Shown: in pieces, positions 1 through 11,563 of the stretch
How positions within the stretch are numbered: the first letter of the stretch is position 1
Layout of the letters: every line of letters begins with the position of its first letter
Assembly (NCBI GenBank): GCA_902806565.1
Contig: CADCXA010000029.1
Span: 248,001-312,000, forward strand
Reading direction: 5' to 3'
Length of the DNA: 64,000 nucleotides
DNA from: Hypoxylon rubiginosum
Taxonomy: Eukaryota > Ascomycota > Sordariomycetes > Xylariales > Hypoxylaceae
Made by a program: the position numbers and the translations under genes
The notes under the pieces: model-generated
What the model was told of the DNA's origin: nothing
Database searches by the model: none
Seen by the model: only the letters and a program-made list of their open reading frames with translations

Positions 1-1140
1 AGGGTTGAATGGTGGGAGGGGCGACACAAATGACGAGCTATGCAAGATAATATTCTTCGTACTGTCACTACTTCTTAGTCGTCATTAACATCCAACCTTT
101 AAGGACAACCTATCTAATGTTTGTCTGCATCTATTTCTACCTAGAGAGGTGGACAAACGTTCCAAGTCACTGCCAAAAATTCTAATCACTGTTTTGACCT
201 TGGACACGGGTTGAACTACCTGGCTGTCCGTTAATAATTGTAAAAATAGTGCTTGCTTCTGAAGAGAAACCTAATTCCACCCGAGGCAGGTATGGGTACG
301 AAAACTGCCTATAGTTGGCTGCGGTCTAATCCTACATGCAGATGAGGTAGGTAGAGTGGTGCTGTCTTTCTCTCTATATGTACATACACGTATGACGCTG
401 GACCAATTTAGGTAGCCACACTGGTAGCTTGGCTTTATTTGCTATTGATTCTCCCTTGGCGGTTGGGATCTCCTCAGTAGAGATCGCAAATTGAGTTGAT
501 ACCTATGGAGTTATTAGCTACATATAGGTGCCTAGGCAGGTATTCAATTGTTGAACGTCACTGAATAGGGGGCTGCTTAGTCATCAGCCCATAATCTCTT
601 AAGCTGCCTCCCGTCTACCTATTTACGTTTGAAGTGCTATATCTTATTCTATTGCTTCTAGAAAATTACAATTGAGAAATAAAATAGAAGTCGAATATTA
701 GCATCAACTAATTATTAAAATTTAATACGGGCTGGCTAAGTCTTGATACGTCCTCCCCAAGATCAAACTATCATAGAGCAATAGTGCTATACCACTCACA
801 TAGAAGGCATAGCTAGTATAAGGGTTGACTGTTAAGTAATACCCCTCTTACGCCCATAGTTAAGATAATCATAAAAAATAAATAGTCTTTCAAGTTCCAC
901 AAGATCAAGTCTCACGGTTGGAACCTAGGTAGTTGGATTTCCTGCCAAGATCAGACAGATTCTTCCGCTACGCAAACCGAAATGGGTTCCTATAATTTCC
1001 ATGAACCATCAACTTGGAATTTAACTACCTAGACATGAAAAATAGACACCAAATCACATATTACTTGCTAGAACATGCAGCTTAAGCTTCAACCACACCT
1101 CACAGGCTCTTGAGCCCGACCACTACCCGTAACAAGCCAA
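1..1140. other. Intergenic, no gene seen
   Basis: I see no coding frame or RNA gene here. The DNA is moderately A/T-rich and includes a tract near 655-720 made mostly of A and T. Short AGGTAGGTA and CCTAGG-type motifs recur, as they do in other intergenic stretches of the window. The far end is the 3' side of the aspartyl protease gene. Confidence 0.6.
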
Positions 1141-2593
1141 TTAATCCAAGCGCTGCGCGAACTTCAACTCCATCTTCTCGGAGACGTCGAACACGGCGAT
1201 GATCTCCTGCATGAAGGTGTCGCCAAGGATGTACGAGCCCTCCTGCCCTGCGCCGATACCAGACAAGCACTGATTGGAGCCTTCCGCGGCGGTCTCAGGG
1301 AGGATCATGCTGCTCGGATGCGTGCGGATGGCCTTGCCACCGATTACGATGTCGAGCGTGGGTGGCACGGCGTCGCACGGCACGCTCCAGATCATGGAAT
1401 CCTCTCGGCGTCCCGCGGGGGAATACGCGGCGTTGATGGCGGCCGCAACACTTTGCGGGAATAGGTTGATTGTGGTGCCGGAGTCGACTACCATCTTGGG
1501 CAGGTTAGTCGCCGTCTGGTTGACAGTGCTGCTACTCCAGGACATGGAGTCGATTTCGACGTCGTAGTAGAAATAGTCTGTCCTGCCACCCGTCGTGATT
1601 CCCTAGAACGTGGTTGTCAATCATGAAATAGTGTTGAAGGATTGTAGAAAACCTAGTAGATCTAGTCTCACCTTTTGGATCGGCACCGATGTATACTCCC
1701 CCGTTTTGACAGGGGGCACACCGCCAAAGGCAATGAATGATCGGTTTTCGTTGCGCGACATTGCGAAACTTAGGATAGGATCGGCCGCCATGCTAGCACC
1801 CATAGTTTCAATGAGAGGAGAGTAGTTCACTAGGTTGTCGATGCCGTCATTGCGAGGATCATTTCCTGTGAATGCTGAGGTGAGTCCTCGTAAGCCGAGA
1901 CCGAGGATACCACTCGACACTCCATCCCCACCAAAAGCAGCCACATTCACGAGAGAAAATTGCTGCTTTGGAACCGTCACATTGGCAACAGTGATGCTTG
2001 ATGACTTGTTAGCCTAAGACTATCCAGGTAATATAATGGGATGGCACATACTTCGCGAACCCCATCTGCCCGTTCAAGTAATCACCGCTCAGGTATGAGA
2101 TATTCAGGTTCTGGTTCTCGATCTTGCCATCGGGAAATTCTCCCTTGAATAAGGGGCCAAAACCACACTCCTCCTGATTCATTTCAAAACCATAGTAAGG
2201 ATCTAGACACGTGAATCCCTCCGAAATAATCCAAGTATCGCTGCTCCCGGTGTCTGGAATCATGTAATACGTCTCCGGTCCAATGCCCACTTGCATGATG
2301 TACTCGATCTGGTGCAGCTCGGCCCTGAGCTTGTCGACACCTTCTGGGTCATTCGGATCGACATCAGGGTCGTCCGCCATAGCCCGGTTCTTCTGTATTT
2401 GCCGGAGGACATCGTACGTCCTCGAGAGACCCGGCTTCCGCGGGATTCTCGCGAGCGTATGGTAGTTGTCAGTGATGGCGAGGCCGGCTTGGGCAGCAAA
2501 GCCTCGCGTCTCTAGCATGTGGTCGATGGGAATGGCAGCCCCAAGGCCGAAAGCTAGACTGCCCATTAGGGCGTGTACTATAAGTCCGGGCAT
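1141..2593 (-). CDS. Secreted pepsin-type aspartyl protease (family A1), three exons
   Basis: Predicted secreted aspartic endopeptidase of the fungal pepsin family. Exons on the minus strand are 2593-2052, 1996-1672 and 1602-1141; they sum to 442 codons plus stop. Intron 1 has donor GTATGT, a GCTAAC branch and an AAG acceptor; intron 2 has donor GTGAGA and a CTAG acceptor. The N-terminus is a hydrophobic signal peptide (about residues 1-20, ending GAAIP) followed by a putative propeptide. The first catalytic site is DTGSSDTW (Asp114) and the second is VVDSGTT (Asp329), so both active aspartates are present. The C-terminal segment keeps the SYILGDTFMQ motif expected late in A1 enzymes. I see no clear GPI-anchor tail, so it is probably released rather than anchored. 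The substrate is unknown. The start is the only in-frame ATG that supplies a signal peptide. Confidence 0.88.
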
Positions 2594-3441
2594 GATAAAC
2601 GCCCGTGGGGAAACCGGCGAAGAAGTTAGGTACGACGGTTAGACATAGCTACTAGGTAGGCATGAACGTAGAAGAGAGCTCTAGAAAAAGAGTCCCAGCT
2701 TCTATTTGTACATCCTCTTTGGCCCTTAATGCTCACTGTATATGAGCAAGCGACTACGTGCGGGGGCCTGTACGAATATAGTGTCAAGATAGTTGGTTGT
2801 ATATTGATGTTACCTGTTAAGGATTAGATATCATGGGTGCTGTGTATATAAACCGTGATGAACACAGTATATTGCCTCGTTGCGGTTGAAGTAACGGGAC
2901 ATCATAGCCGGTGATAAGCCTGTACCCAAACGATCATACATTTTTATCTCGTAAGCATAATCGCTAAGAGTAGAGTGTAATGAAGGAGTATAGCATCAGC
3001 CTGTCGTGTGACGTTTCATTGCGTGGTAATATACAATCTCAAGTATATTAGGCAATATAGAAAGCTGGTTAAGAAAAGGGGGACGAGACGAAAGAAGCTC
3101 AGAATTGGGAGTGACGTGATGGTGCAGTCTGCAACCTCAGATCTGGTTAAGCCCTGGGGGAGATCTCGCCTGCTGTTCGCTTGGGAGGTACCCTATGGAG
3201 CACGCTAAGAGCCGCTATCGAAATCCGCAATTAGGGCTGCGGGGATGGGCCAACTCTAGCACTTTAACCACTGAAGAGGCACTACGATAAAGAGTTAGTA
3301 AACCTTCTATATCTCTCGGCTTCATCTACACAGCCTAGAATTCCTGCATACTAAGTCTCCGGAGTTGCGGAGACGAATATATTCGAAAACTGTAGCAGTC
3401 CTAGAGAATATATTGCATCGCCAAAAGAGATACTGAGAGAT
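2594..3441. other. Intergenic between divergent protease and ELP5 genes
   Basis: This is the 5' side of both neighbours, so it must hold two promoters. Between about 3170 and 3300 there is a G/C-richer patch with tRNA-like boxes on the minus strand, listed separately. The short open frames here have no recognisable content. Confidence 0.5.
3217..3272 (-). repeat. Possible tRNA-derived (SINE-like) relic
   Basis: Read on the minus strand, 3272-3259 resembles a pol III A box (AGTGGTTAAAGTGC) and 3226-3217 resembles a weak B box (GGATTTCGAT). The spacing of about 45-50 bases would fit a tRNA with a long variable arm or a tRNA-headed SINE. I could not fold a clean cloverleaf, so I do not call a functional tRNA. 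Confidence 0.22.
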
Positions 3442-4780
3442 ATGCCGTCACCGGCACAGTCGCACGCGCGGTCGCACGCTCTCCTCCTGCTGCAGAAGCT
3501 GCTCAACTTGCGCGACAGCGCCAGCCCGTTCACCCTGGTTCTCGACACCCTTGAGCAGAGCGGCAAGCCCGTGATCCGGGAATTTCTGGGCAGAGCCAAG
3601 GTCGGTGCTTTTTGTATTATATCTAAAATCTATAAATCATTATTCGTCACGATACGCTTTTTATATGTGGACGTCATAATGTTATAAGACTGAGAATGAA
3701 TGCGTGCGTGCTGACACTGGAGGTAGGTGGCCAAGAGCAAAGTGATCTACGTCTCCTTCGCGACCCTCAGGAAGCCCGCCGGCGCCGACGTCTTCGTCAA
3801 GGCGTGGGGAAAATCGCCCGAGACGCTGCTCGCCGAGATAGTCTCTCATTACCCGTCAGGCACGGCTGGGCACGCTTACAGTAAGATTCCCCCTTTCCAT
3901 CACCATCTCTCTCAACCCCCAACCCCCTTGGCTTTTATCCCCCTTCCATTAAGAGGGCAACATCCATTTCCAACCCATAAACCAAATTCTCACACCCACC
4001 GCAGAAGTCCTCGTAGTCTTCGACGAGCTCAACCCGCTCGCCTCCCGCGCCCCCTCTAACCTCGCCTTTTTCCTCTCCAGCCTGATCACGCCCGCCGTCT
4101 CGCTCGTGTGCCTGTACCACACCGACGTCCCGCTAACCCATTCCCTGCCGCGCTCCTCCTCCATCTCGAGCGAGTACGAGCCGCACCCGCTCGCCGTGCT
4201 GTGCCACCTGGCCACGGCCGTGCTGCGCGTCGCCAGCCTGCACCAGGCCGTCGAGCGGCGGCGCGCGCGAGACCGCAGCCAGCAGGAGCCCGAGTGGGGG
4301 CTGGCCGAGGGCCGCGAGGGCGTGCTCGTCGGACTAGGCGGCGGCGGTAGTAGCAGCGAGAAAGCCGGTCTCGTGCTGGACATGGAGCTGCGGCGCAAGA
4401 GCGGCCGCGCCGTCGCCGAGCGGTTCGTCCTGGCGCCGGGGGTAGTAGCGGCAACAATAACGACGACGACGCAGCAGCAGAAGCAGGCCGCCGGCAGCAA
4501 GGCCGAGCCGTCGAGGGTGTACTTACTATCCGACCACCCGGCGTTCCGGGACCCCGGGGACGCGGACCAGCAGGAGGCGGGAGGCGACGGCGACGGCGAC
4601 GGGGAGGAGATGGAGACTACGTTCAACCTCGGGCTGACGGAGAAGCAGCGGAGGGACAGGGAGGGCATCGTGCTGCCGTATTTCGACGCCCAGCAGGACA
4701 TCGGCGCCGGCGAGGGCGGCAGGATTCTCTACGAGATGGGGCGGGAGGATGACTTTGACGATGAGGAAGACGAGATATAG
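3442..4780 (+). CDS. ELP5: Elongator complex subunit Elp5 (Iki1), three exons
   Basis: Elp5 forms the Elp4-5-6 RecA-like ring of Elongator, which is needed for wobble-uridine (U34) tRNA modification. Exons are 3442-3600, 3727-3880 and 4005-4780, giving 362 residues. Family hallmarks are the RecA-like strand segments KVIYVSFATL and KVLVVFDELNPLAS, then FLSSLITPAVSLVCLYHTDVP, and a C-terminus with LPYFDAQQ followed by a very acidic tail (DDFDDEEDEI). Intron 2 has donor GTAAGA and a GCAG acceptor. Intron 1 has the less usual donor GTCGGT with a CTGAC branch; the frame joins without loss (GRAK then VAKSK). The G/C-rich middle carries low-complexity Gln and Asp/Gly runs that probably form a loop. 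It converges on PRE5, with a 230-bp gap between the stops. Confidence 0.85.
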
Positions 4781-5010
4781 CAAGCAAGCAACATCCATCA
4801 CAATGCACGTAATCCCGCCAGACCATAACAGCAAGCTCGGAATTTGCTTCGTGATTTGTTATCATTGTGTCTATTGATACATCTAGCAGGTTAGATGGTG
4901 CCGTGACATAGGCACCTACCCAGTCCATACGCCCGAGTTGTAATGCAAGTAATTTGTTTTTGGAATCGCCTAAAACGCTTCTCTTTTCTTTCCGCGTTTT
5001 TATACCTTAC

Positions 5011-5982
5011 TTACTCGTCCACCTGCATGCCCTCTCCCTCGGCCCCCTCCCTGGCCGCCTCGTTATCGTCCGCCACGCTGTTGATCCAGTCCTTGACGTC
5101 GGCGCCGTCGTGGACCTTGAAGGTCTCGAGGGCCTTCTTGCCGGGCTCCTTGAAGCCGACGACGCCGACGCTCGTGTTCTCGACGGTGAGCTCGCGGTCC
5201 TGGACCAGGGTCTCCTTGAGGGCCTTGAGGCCGTGGCGGATCAGCTCGTCGCGGCCGCAGGCCTCGAACTGGTCCAGGTTCTTCTCCAGGTAGGTGCGGG
5301 CCATCTGGGAGCGGGCGCCAATGGCGCAGGCCAGCATCTCCTGCGTCAGGCCGCTGGGCTGGAACTCGAACAGGTGCGGGCCCGCCTCGTCGACGCCGGC
5401 TACTAGCAGGCCCACGCCGTACGGCCGCTTGCCGTAGTGCTGCGTGTTGAGCTGCGCCTTGTCGCCGATCAGCGAGACGAGCGTGTCGAGCGGCATGGCC
5501 CGGTCGTACGTTAGCCGCTGCGACAGGCACTGCTGCTTCATGAAGTTGGACAGGACGCGGGCGTCCGACGTCAGGCCGGCGATGGCGAGGCCTACGTGCT
5601 CGTCTACGGCGAATAGCTTCTTCTGGTAGGAGGATAATTCTTCTGCATTTCGCTGGGGGGTGACACAATTGTTAGCCTTTATATCCATATAGTTCTGGCA
5701 TAATCGAGGAATCGATGCATCGACCGTATAAATGGAAACTGGGAATGTTGTTCTCTCGTTCTCTCGTACCTTGATGGCGACTAGTACTGCGTGTGTTTTG
5801 CTGGTCAAGCCCACCACTACTGAACCTTGCTTCACGGCTTCGGCGGCATATTCTACCTGAAATATTCTTCCTTGCGGAGAGCTGCGTGTCGTTAGGGATG
5901 CTCTACTGACAAGGGTTGTTTGAGAGCATCGGTGTCTAGCTTACAATGTGACTGAATCGTTGTCGTAGTTGTTCCTGAACAT
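5011..5982 (-). CDS. PRE5: 20S proteasome alpha subunit (PSMA1/Pre5 type), three exons
   Basis: Structural alpha-ring subunit of the 20S proteasome. Exons are 5982-5945, 5881-5770 and 5652-5011, giving 263 residues, close to the usual size of PSMA1. The first exon gives MFRNNYDNDSVT. The junction then restores the alpha-subunit signature FSPQGRIFQVEYAAEAV, followed by KQGSVVVGL. The RPYGVGLLVAGVDEAGPHLFEF segment marks the alpha-1/Pre5 group. The C-terminus is acidic (GEGMQVDE). Both introns have CTAAC-type branches. There is no N-terminal catalytic threonine, as expected for an alpha subunit. The gene is transcribed away from VPS55 across a 629-bp shared upstream region. Confidence 0.93.
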
Positions 5983-6611
5983 GGTGCCAGTGTGCAGATT
6001 TCAGGTGCTCGGAACACTCTCTCGTTTATTTGTCGGTATGAATTATGGAAATTTAATTGTAGACGCGTTGGGGAGGATATTCGCGAGGTATTCGGGGCAA
6101 GGCTGGACTTGGAGATGGAGCTATGGGATAGAGGGACGTTCTGGATAGCAACCACAACCACAAGGCACAAGGCAGCTCAAGAGCTTCGTCGCACCTCCCA
6201 TTTGGGATTAGCATGCTGCCCTAGCTTCCGGGCTTAGGTAAGCCTGCAGGGGCCCACAATTCACTACGAAGTTACTAAGGCTATTTCAGCCACATATCAT
6301 TGATTGACAGGGGAAGCCTAGGTGTGGCGCAAGCTCCGAACTCCAACTCCAACGATACCTAGGCAACCCGGCCAAGGCTGACGACAACATCTTGTAACGC
6401 CATCACCAGACCCCAACGAACTCCAACAGCGACCACAGCGACCACTCCACGGCGAGCCTTTTTTTCTGTTCTGTTATTTCCAGGCCAACCCGCACGCGCA
6501 AATCAAACGATTATATGCGACATCTATCAGAGCCTCCACTCAAAGTCTTAATCGAATCCCCCACTCGCACCCGAAAATCATCCGCCCACGCCCACGACTA
6601 ACCATCCCAAG
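5983..6611. promoter_or_regulatory. Shared divergent promoter region, PRE5 / VPS55
   Basis: The 629 bp between two divergent start codons must hold both promoters. The part nearest VPS55 (about 6330-6600) is rich in CAACTCCAAC and CCAC-type pyrimidine/adenine tracts, as is common in ascomycete 5' leaders. I did not identify a specific factor-binding site. A short open frame at 5992-6237 is not convincing as a gene. Confidence 0.5.
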
Positions 6612-7234
6612 ATGCCGGCCGCGGGGCTCAAGACCATCATCGCGCTCTCGTTCGTGCTGGCGATCGGGTTCCTGCTGGTGATCCTGTCGTGCGCCCTGTA
6701 CAAGGTGTACTACCCGCTGCTCGTCGTCGCCACCTACGTCCTGGCCCCCCTCCCCAACTGGGTCGCCGGCCGCATCTCCAACCCCGATGACTTCGTCGAG
6801 AGCGCCGGCGGCAGCGGCGTCCTAGACCTTGGCCGCTTCTGCACCGGTTTTCTTTTTGTTATGGGAATCGGTAAGTGCCTAAGAATAAAATATCCCTTGG
6901 CTCCGCTGAGTAGCAGCCCGCTCTCGTTCTTTTTCTTCCGTTCCTTCTAGCTAGACCAGTAGATTGCAACACAACTTCTACCCACCCGTTATAAGTGTGA
7001 GAGGGCTTGGATGGGCAGAATACCTATGCATGCAGAACCTGTGTTCTAATCTTTCGGGGTTTTTTCTTCTTCTTCATGCTAACATATGACGTACTCGCAG
7101 CCCTTCCCGCCGTCCTAGCGCACTCGAATCTAATCAACATCGCCGCTATGATCATGTCCATTGTCGGAGGGCTGCTAATCTACGGGACTATCGTCAGCTT
7201 CGGCATGTTCTTCCAGGAGGAGCAGGAGTTTTAA
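6612..7234 (+). CDS. VPS55: Vps55 / OB-RGRP family endosomal membrane protein, two exons
   Basis: Small tetraspanning protein acting at late endosomes in vacuolar sorting (partner Vps68 in yeast). Exons are 6612-6870 and 7101-7234, giving 130 residues; yeast Vps55 is slightly longer. Family features are the opening IIALSFVLAIGFLLVILSCAL, then YPLLVVATYVLAPLPNW, and a hydrophobic C-terminus GGLLIYGTIVSFGMFF ending in an acidic tail. Four hydrophobic segments are visible. The 230-bp intron has donor GTAAGT and acceptor CGCAG and restores FVMGIALPAVLAHSN. It is long compared with most introns in this window. Confidence 0.9.
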
Positions 7235-7808
7235 TAACCCACCCCTTCCACGTTGAACTCTTAATGGATGGACGGACGGACGTACGTACGACAAGGAAGG
7301 CGAACGACGTAATATGTAAGAGTGTGACCAACTGGACAAGGCGATGGGGCAGGCAGGCAACTCGCATTATTGTAATATACACAATGCTTTCGGTTGCGTA
7401 GGTCCTATGCGACTTTCGACATCAAACGGAGTGAGGGACAGGTAAAGGAACCGGTCTGGGCTTTATTTAGCATAGGTTGTCATATTTCAGAGCATCAAAA
7501 ACATTTCGAATACTCCGTTACATCTATTCCATAGTATTTTCTCCTTTTCCAGTTATCTCGATGAATCCCGATGGGATTTGAATATTCGTCATAATAATCG
7601 AATCGCATTGCGTAGATGAAGGCTCTGTTCAAAGAACATAAAGCCCCCTTTTTACTAAAATGGATGCCACCTAAAACATAACGCCTCATCACCTATTACC
7701 GATCCACCCATGATGCATCCCAAGTCCGCATATCCCTAGATATACAAAGTTTGCTATAGAATTTCGAACCCAGCTCTCGTCTAAAGAATCACCTTAGTAG
7801 ACTACTTC
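7235..7808. other. Intergenic between convergent VPS55 and GYP7
   Basis: This should contain both 3' untranslated regions. A GGACGGACGTACGTACG simple-sequence patch lies at about 7270-7290. No gene is seen. Confidence 0.5.
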
Positions 7809-10386
7809 CTAGGCAGCTTCCGCGGTGACGCCTTCGCCTTTCTTCTGCACCACTTTCCTCGGCAGCACCTCTACGGTCCTGCTGAGCAGTTTTCGCAGCT
7901 CGGGGGTTATCGTCTTCTTTGCCTGCTCCTCCGCGGCTTTCCCGTTGCCTTCCGACGGCCTGGGGGATGTGGGTGTCGAACTGGGCGGCGGCGGCGAATC
8001 CTTGATGACTCTTGGTGCTGGGAAGTTCTGCTTCTTGTCTATAGCCTCGATCAACCGCTGGAAGCGGCGGAACAAGGACTCTGCTCGGATCAACGTGGAC
8101 TCAAGGTCTATCGTGTTTGACAATTCATTGACTAATATTGAAAAAAAGGTTAGCAAGCTCTTAGGCATAAGGACGTAATGATTAGTATAGGAAGACCTTA
8201 CCATATTTGAGCACTTCGTCGAAATGCCGCAGATGTATCATTATCACATCCCGGTGCTTCTCCAGAATAGCCAGGGCAATGAACAAGTGGAAGCTACTGC
8301 TCAGGTAGTCCGTCCACAGTACCTCCCACAGGTGCAGGACATCCATCCACTTGAACTCGCGCTTGTACCAGACAAGTAGCATGCGGAAGAAAAAGAAGAA
8401 ATTGGTGCTGTCGGCGGACTGAAGGTGGGCATATAGCTTTGGATCCATGAACTGGACCAGATGGTCAAGCGTGAGAAGTTGATTCCGCATGCCGGACTGG
8501 TCCCGTAAGAAATTCCGCTCCATTCGGTCCATGAAGTGCTGGAAACCCCAGAAGGCGATGGCGTCGTCTTGCATGACGGCGTATATCGGCGCGAGCAAGT
8601 CGGACATCCCCTGAACGTAACCTAGATCTTTATTATACTCGTTGTAAGTAAGTAACATGTCCTTCATCTGTTCCATATGGACGTTGGTACCAGCCTCGGC
8701 GAATGGAGAGTCTGGATCGGGATGGGGAATATCCTCCCCTGCGAATATCGGGACCGTGCGGTCGGTTCGGTGCACATCCTTCTCTAAAAGTGATTGTTTA
8801 GTATAGTTATACTGTAAACGTGAGTGATATAGCTTACCGATTCTGCCTCTCTGCTCTCGCCACCATTCGCCCTCGTCTCCTTCGCCGCCGAGATCAACTA
8901 GCCTCTCCCACCAAGAGGCCTTCAACTTTACATATTCGTCCCTTAGAGACGCAGCCTGCGCTCTCCGTTCCTCGTTAGTGCTATACCAATCGTACACGCC
9001 GAGCAGGAATAGCCAAGCTTCCTTGCGGACTCCGTCGTCTGGGTCAAGACCCCCGTGGAAGACCCGCTCTTTGACTTCGTCAACGGTAATTGCGAGACGC
9101 CCAGTTCGAGGGTCGAAAAAGCTGTCCCACTCCTTCAAGGTCACGATTTTCCTCCTCTCCTCTAGGGATAAGGAGCTCGTTTCTAGTAGCTCGAACTCTC
9201 CCACATCGGTATCCTCGAGCTCCATGACATCACGAGCGGTCCATATCCTCCGATTTCGATCCCTTTCGCTCTGTTCGGCCATCCCCATAGCCCACCTGGC
9301 TAAGTATATCCTGGCACTGTCAAATTCATCCTGCAACGTCTGAACTTCGGGGTTCCTCATCAGCCGCTTTACTTGTGGTGGTATTTTCGGGTTGTCTATG
9401 ATGTCCTGCGCGGTCCTTCGCGTAAAGGTCGTGACTTTGCTGAACTTCTCCAAGAGGTTCCATCCAGTTTCCTTCACGAACTTCATAACGGGATCCATAC
9501 CCCCGTCATTTTGGCCACTCGGACCGGCTGCTGAAGCCCCAGCAGAACGGCGCTTAGAGGCTATGCCTTGAGAGCTATCGCGTCGTCCGATCGACGAAGG
9601 CGTGCTAGATGTCAACTTCCCACCGAAGGCTTCGCTATCCTCTTTGGTCGGCTCTACTAGGTATATATTCGGCTCTGCCCCGCTCCTCTCGATCCGGATG
9701 TAGCGTTTCAACCAGCGGAGGACCTCGTCGCCTCCCCAGAACATCTGCCCATGTTCACCAAAAGGATCGAAACTCTCCCTGGCTCGCTTCTTTTTTTGTA
9801 GTATAGTTGACTGACATTCGCTGTCGTGAAAGAACAAAGCAGGGAAGCTATCTCCCGCCCTGGTGTTGATCACCAGAGACCCGAACCACCATCCCAGGCT
9901 CGGAGGGCGCACGAATAGAGAGTAGATGGCGCTGACTGGGATGGCAAAGGCATAGTGGCCAATGGACCCTCGATGGGTGGTGACAGTCGGAGGCGGTGGT
10001 ACTAGGTAGCTCTGCTTTGGTGGGGAATCGGCATCGGTCAGGTCTACCTTGACGTAGATACTTGCGGCGTCGCCAAGGGAAGATTCGGGCAGCCAAGCGA
10101 GCAGGAGGTCGGAAGATGCCGGCGAGTTGGAGGCCGCTGAAGAGGATGAGGTCGGCCGGTCGCCGTGGGGGCCCTTTTGCTGCAATAGGGCTATGTAACC
10201 AGGAATATTATCCTTCGCCGACGGACTAGGATGGATGTAGACCTTGCTCTTGGAATACAGCAGCTTAACTCCGCGCCCCGTTTCGGTGTGGGTGATGGTA
10301 TCGTACTCGCCCTCTTCGTCGTCGCTCATAGCGTAGAAGCTCCCTGAAGGCGAGCTGCTTCGACCTGGTGGGGGATCTGATGTCAT
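7809..10386 (-). CDS. GYP7: Rab GTPase-activating protein Gyp7, TBC domain, three exons
   Basis: TBC-domain Rab-GAP; in yeast Gyp7 acts on Ypt7 in vacuole fusion. Exons are 10386-8838, 8783-8202 and 8131-7809, giving 817 residues. The N-terminal region (about residues 38-260) has the GVKLLYSKSKVYIHPSPSAKDNIPGYIALLQQ segment of Gyp7/TBC1D15-type proteins. The TBC domain follows at about 435-760. The first intron had to be removed to restore RIEKDVHRTDRT, which holds the arginine finger Arg522 in the IxxDxxRT motif; the glutamine finger is YVQG (Gln574). Both dual-finger residues are therefore present. The C-terminal tail after the TBC domain is Pro/Ser-rich and probably disordered. A longer unspliced frame reads through the 54-bp first intron, which could mislead an automatic annotation. 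Confidence 0.9.
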
Positions 10387-11563
10387 GGCGGGGGGTGTGG
10401 TCCTATCCAGCCCGGATGAGCTGGATGTTATAAGTTGACGAGAATAGTATCTCGAGATGGTAAACGGTACGGATCACTAATCCTAGACCCCCGGGGGGTT
10501 GAACAACTCTTGATCCGAAATCTTCAACAGCTATGGGGGGGAGGGATGCAGGAACATGTGAGCATGGAAGTTTGAACTTTTTACATAGTAGAGGGGGAAG
10601 GCTGTTGAATAAGACCGGCATGATGCCCACATACTGCCCATATTGCCCCGCCACGCGCCAACCCGCTGCTAAAGTCTTAGTGGGGTTTAATGGGTTTAAT
10701 GGGTAACGTCGGGGTATTGATACCTGGAATCGCCCCTAAAAATACGCTTAACATTTAGTACCTACATGTATTGGGAACCAGCTGCATTAGCTTGCAATTG
10801 TCCAGTCGAGTCATCTGCATTCCATTATTATGCAGGCCACGAAGTCTACGTGACGAATCATACTCGTGACATTATCATTATCAAACTACTTTACTTTGCA
10901 ACTCACAACTAACAACTTGTATATCACAGCTTGACAGGCCTGTAGGCATGACAAATACCTAGCGATATCTGACATGAAGCAAGACCGGTGTGCTTGGGTC
11001 TAAGCTAAATCGACAAGGCCCTACGCACGGAACGCGTAATATGATGAACCAGATATAGGCAGGCAACAGCATTTGGTTTCTTACCTAGGTACTATGTAAT
11101 TACACCAGGGGGAGAAGTATACACAAGAGGCAAGAATCGTGAATGCTGATCCAATGCCGCATCGAGTTTCCCAACCTCGTTCCTAGGCCCCTTGACTCCT
11201 TACCCAATACGAACACGATCTATCATTCCATATCCTATCCACCGTTATGCTCGTGACAAGGTAGTTATTTTGCTCGCCGGACGCTCGTATGGATGCAAAG
11301 TGGAAGTGGGAGATGCGGGAGAGGAACCGGAGGCGCAGCCTGTATGCAGCGGACCAGAGACATCACGAAGATGTCTTGTCTAGATGCATGTCCATGAACC
11401 GTTGTAGCGGCTTGAAGCTCTTTTCGCTTGAACCCCACCCATGAATGAACTCTGGTACCCTGCATCCCAGGTCTGCAGGGGAAAAACGTCCGAGCGGGCG
11501 GGAATCTTCATGAAAAATCCGAACAACACGTAGAATCACCCCTTGTAATTCCACACAAGGCCA
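10387..11563. other. Intergenic, GYP7 5' side and MSO1 3' side
   Basis: No convincing coding frame in 1.2 kb. A GTTTAATGGGTTTAATGGGT short tandem lies at 10683-10704 and a TACCTAGGTA palindrome at 11082-11091. The first 300 bp upstream of GYP7 should contain its promoter; I could not define a site. Confidence 0.5.

Noticed and set aside
3949..4701. A 250-residue frame antisense to ELP5
   Set aside because: Shadow of the G/C-rich ELP5 coding strand; Ser/Arg/Pro composition reflects codon complementarity.
4781..5010. Overlap between the convergent ELP5 and PRE5 transcripts
   Set aside because: Only 230 bp separates the stops, so 3' ends may overlap, but nothing in the sequence shows it.
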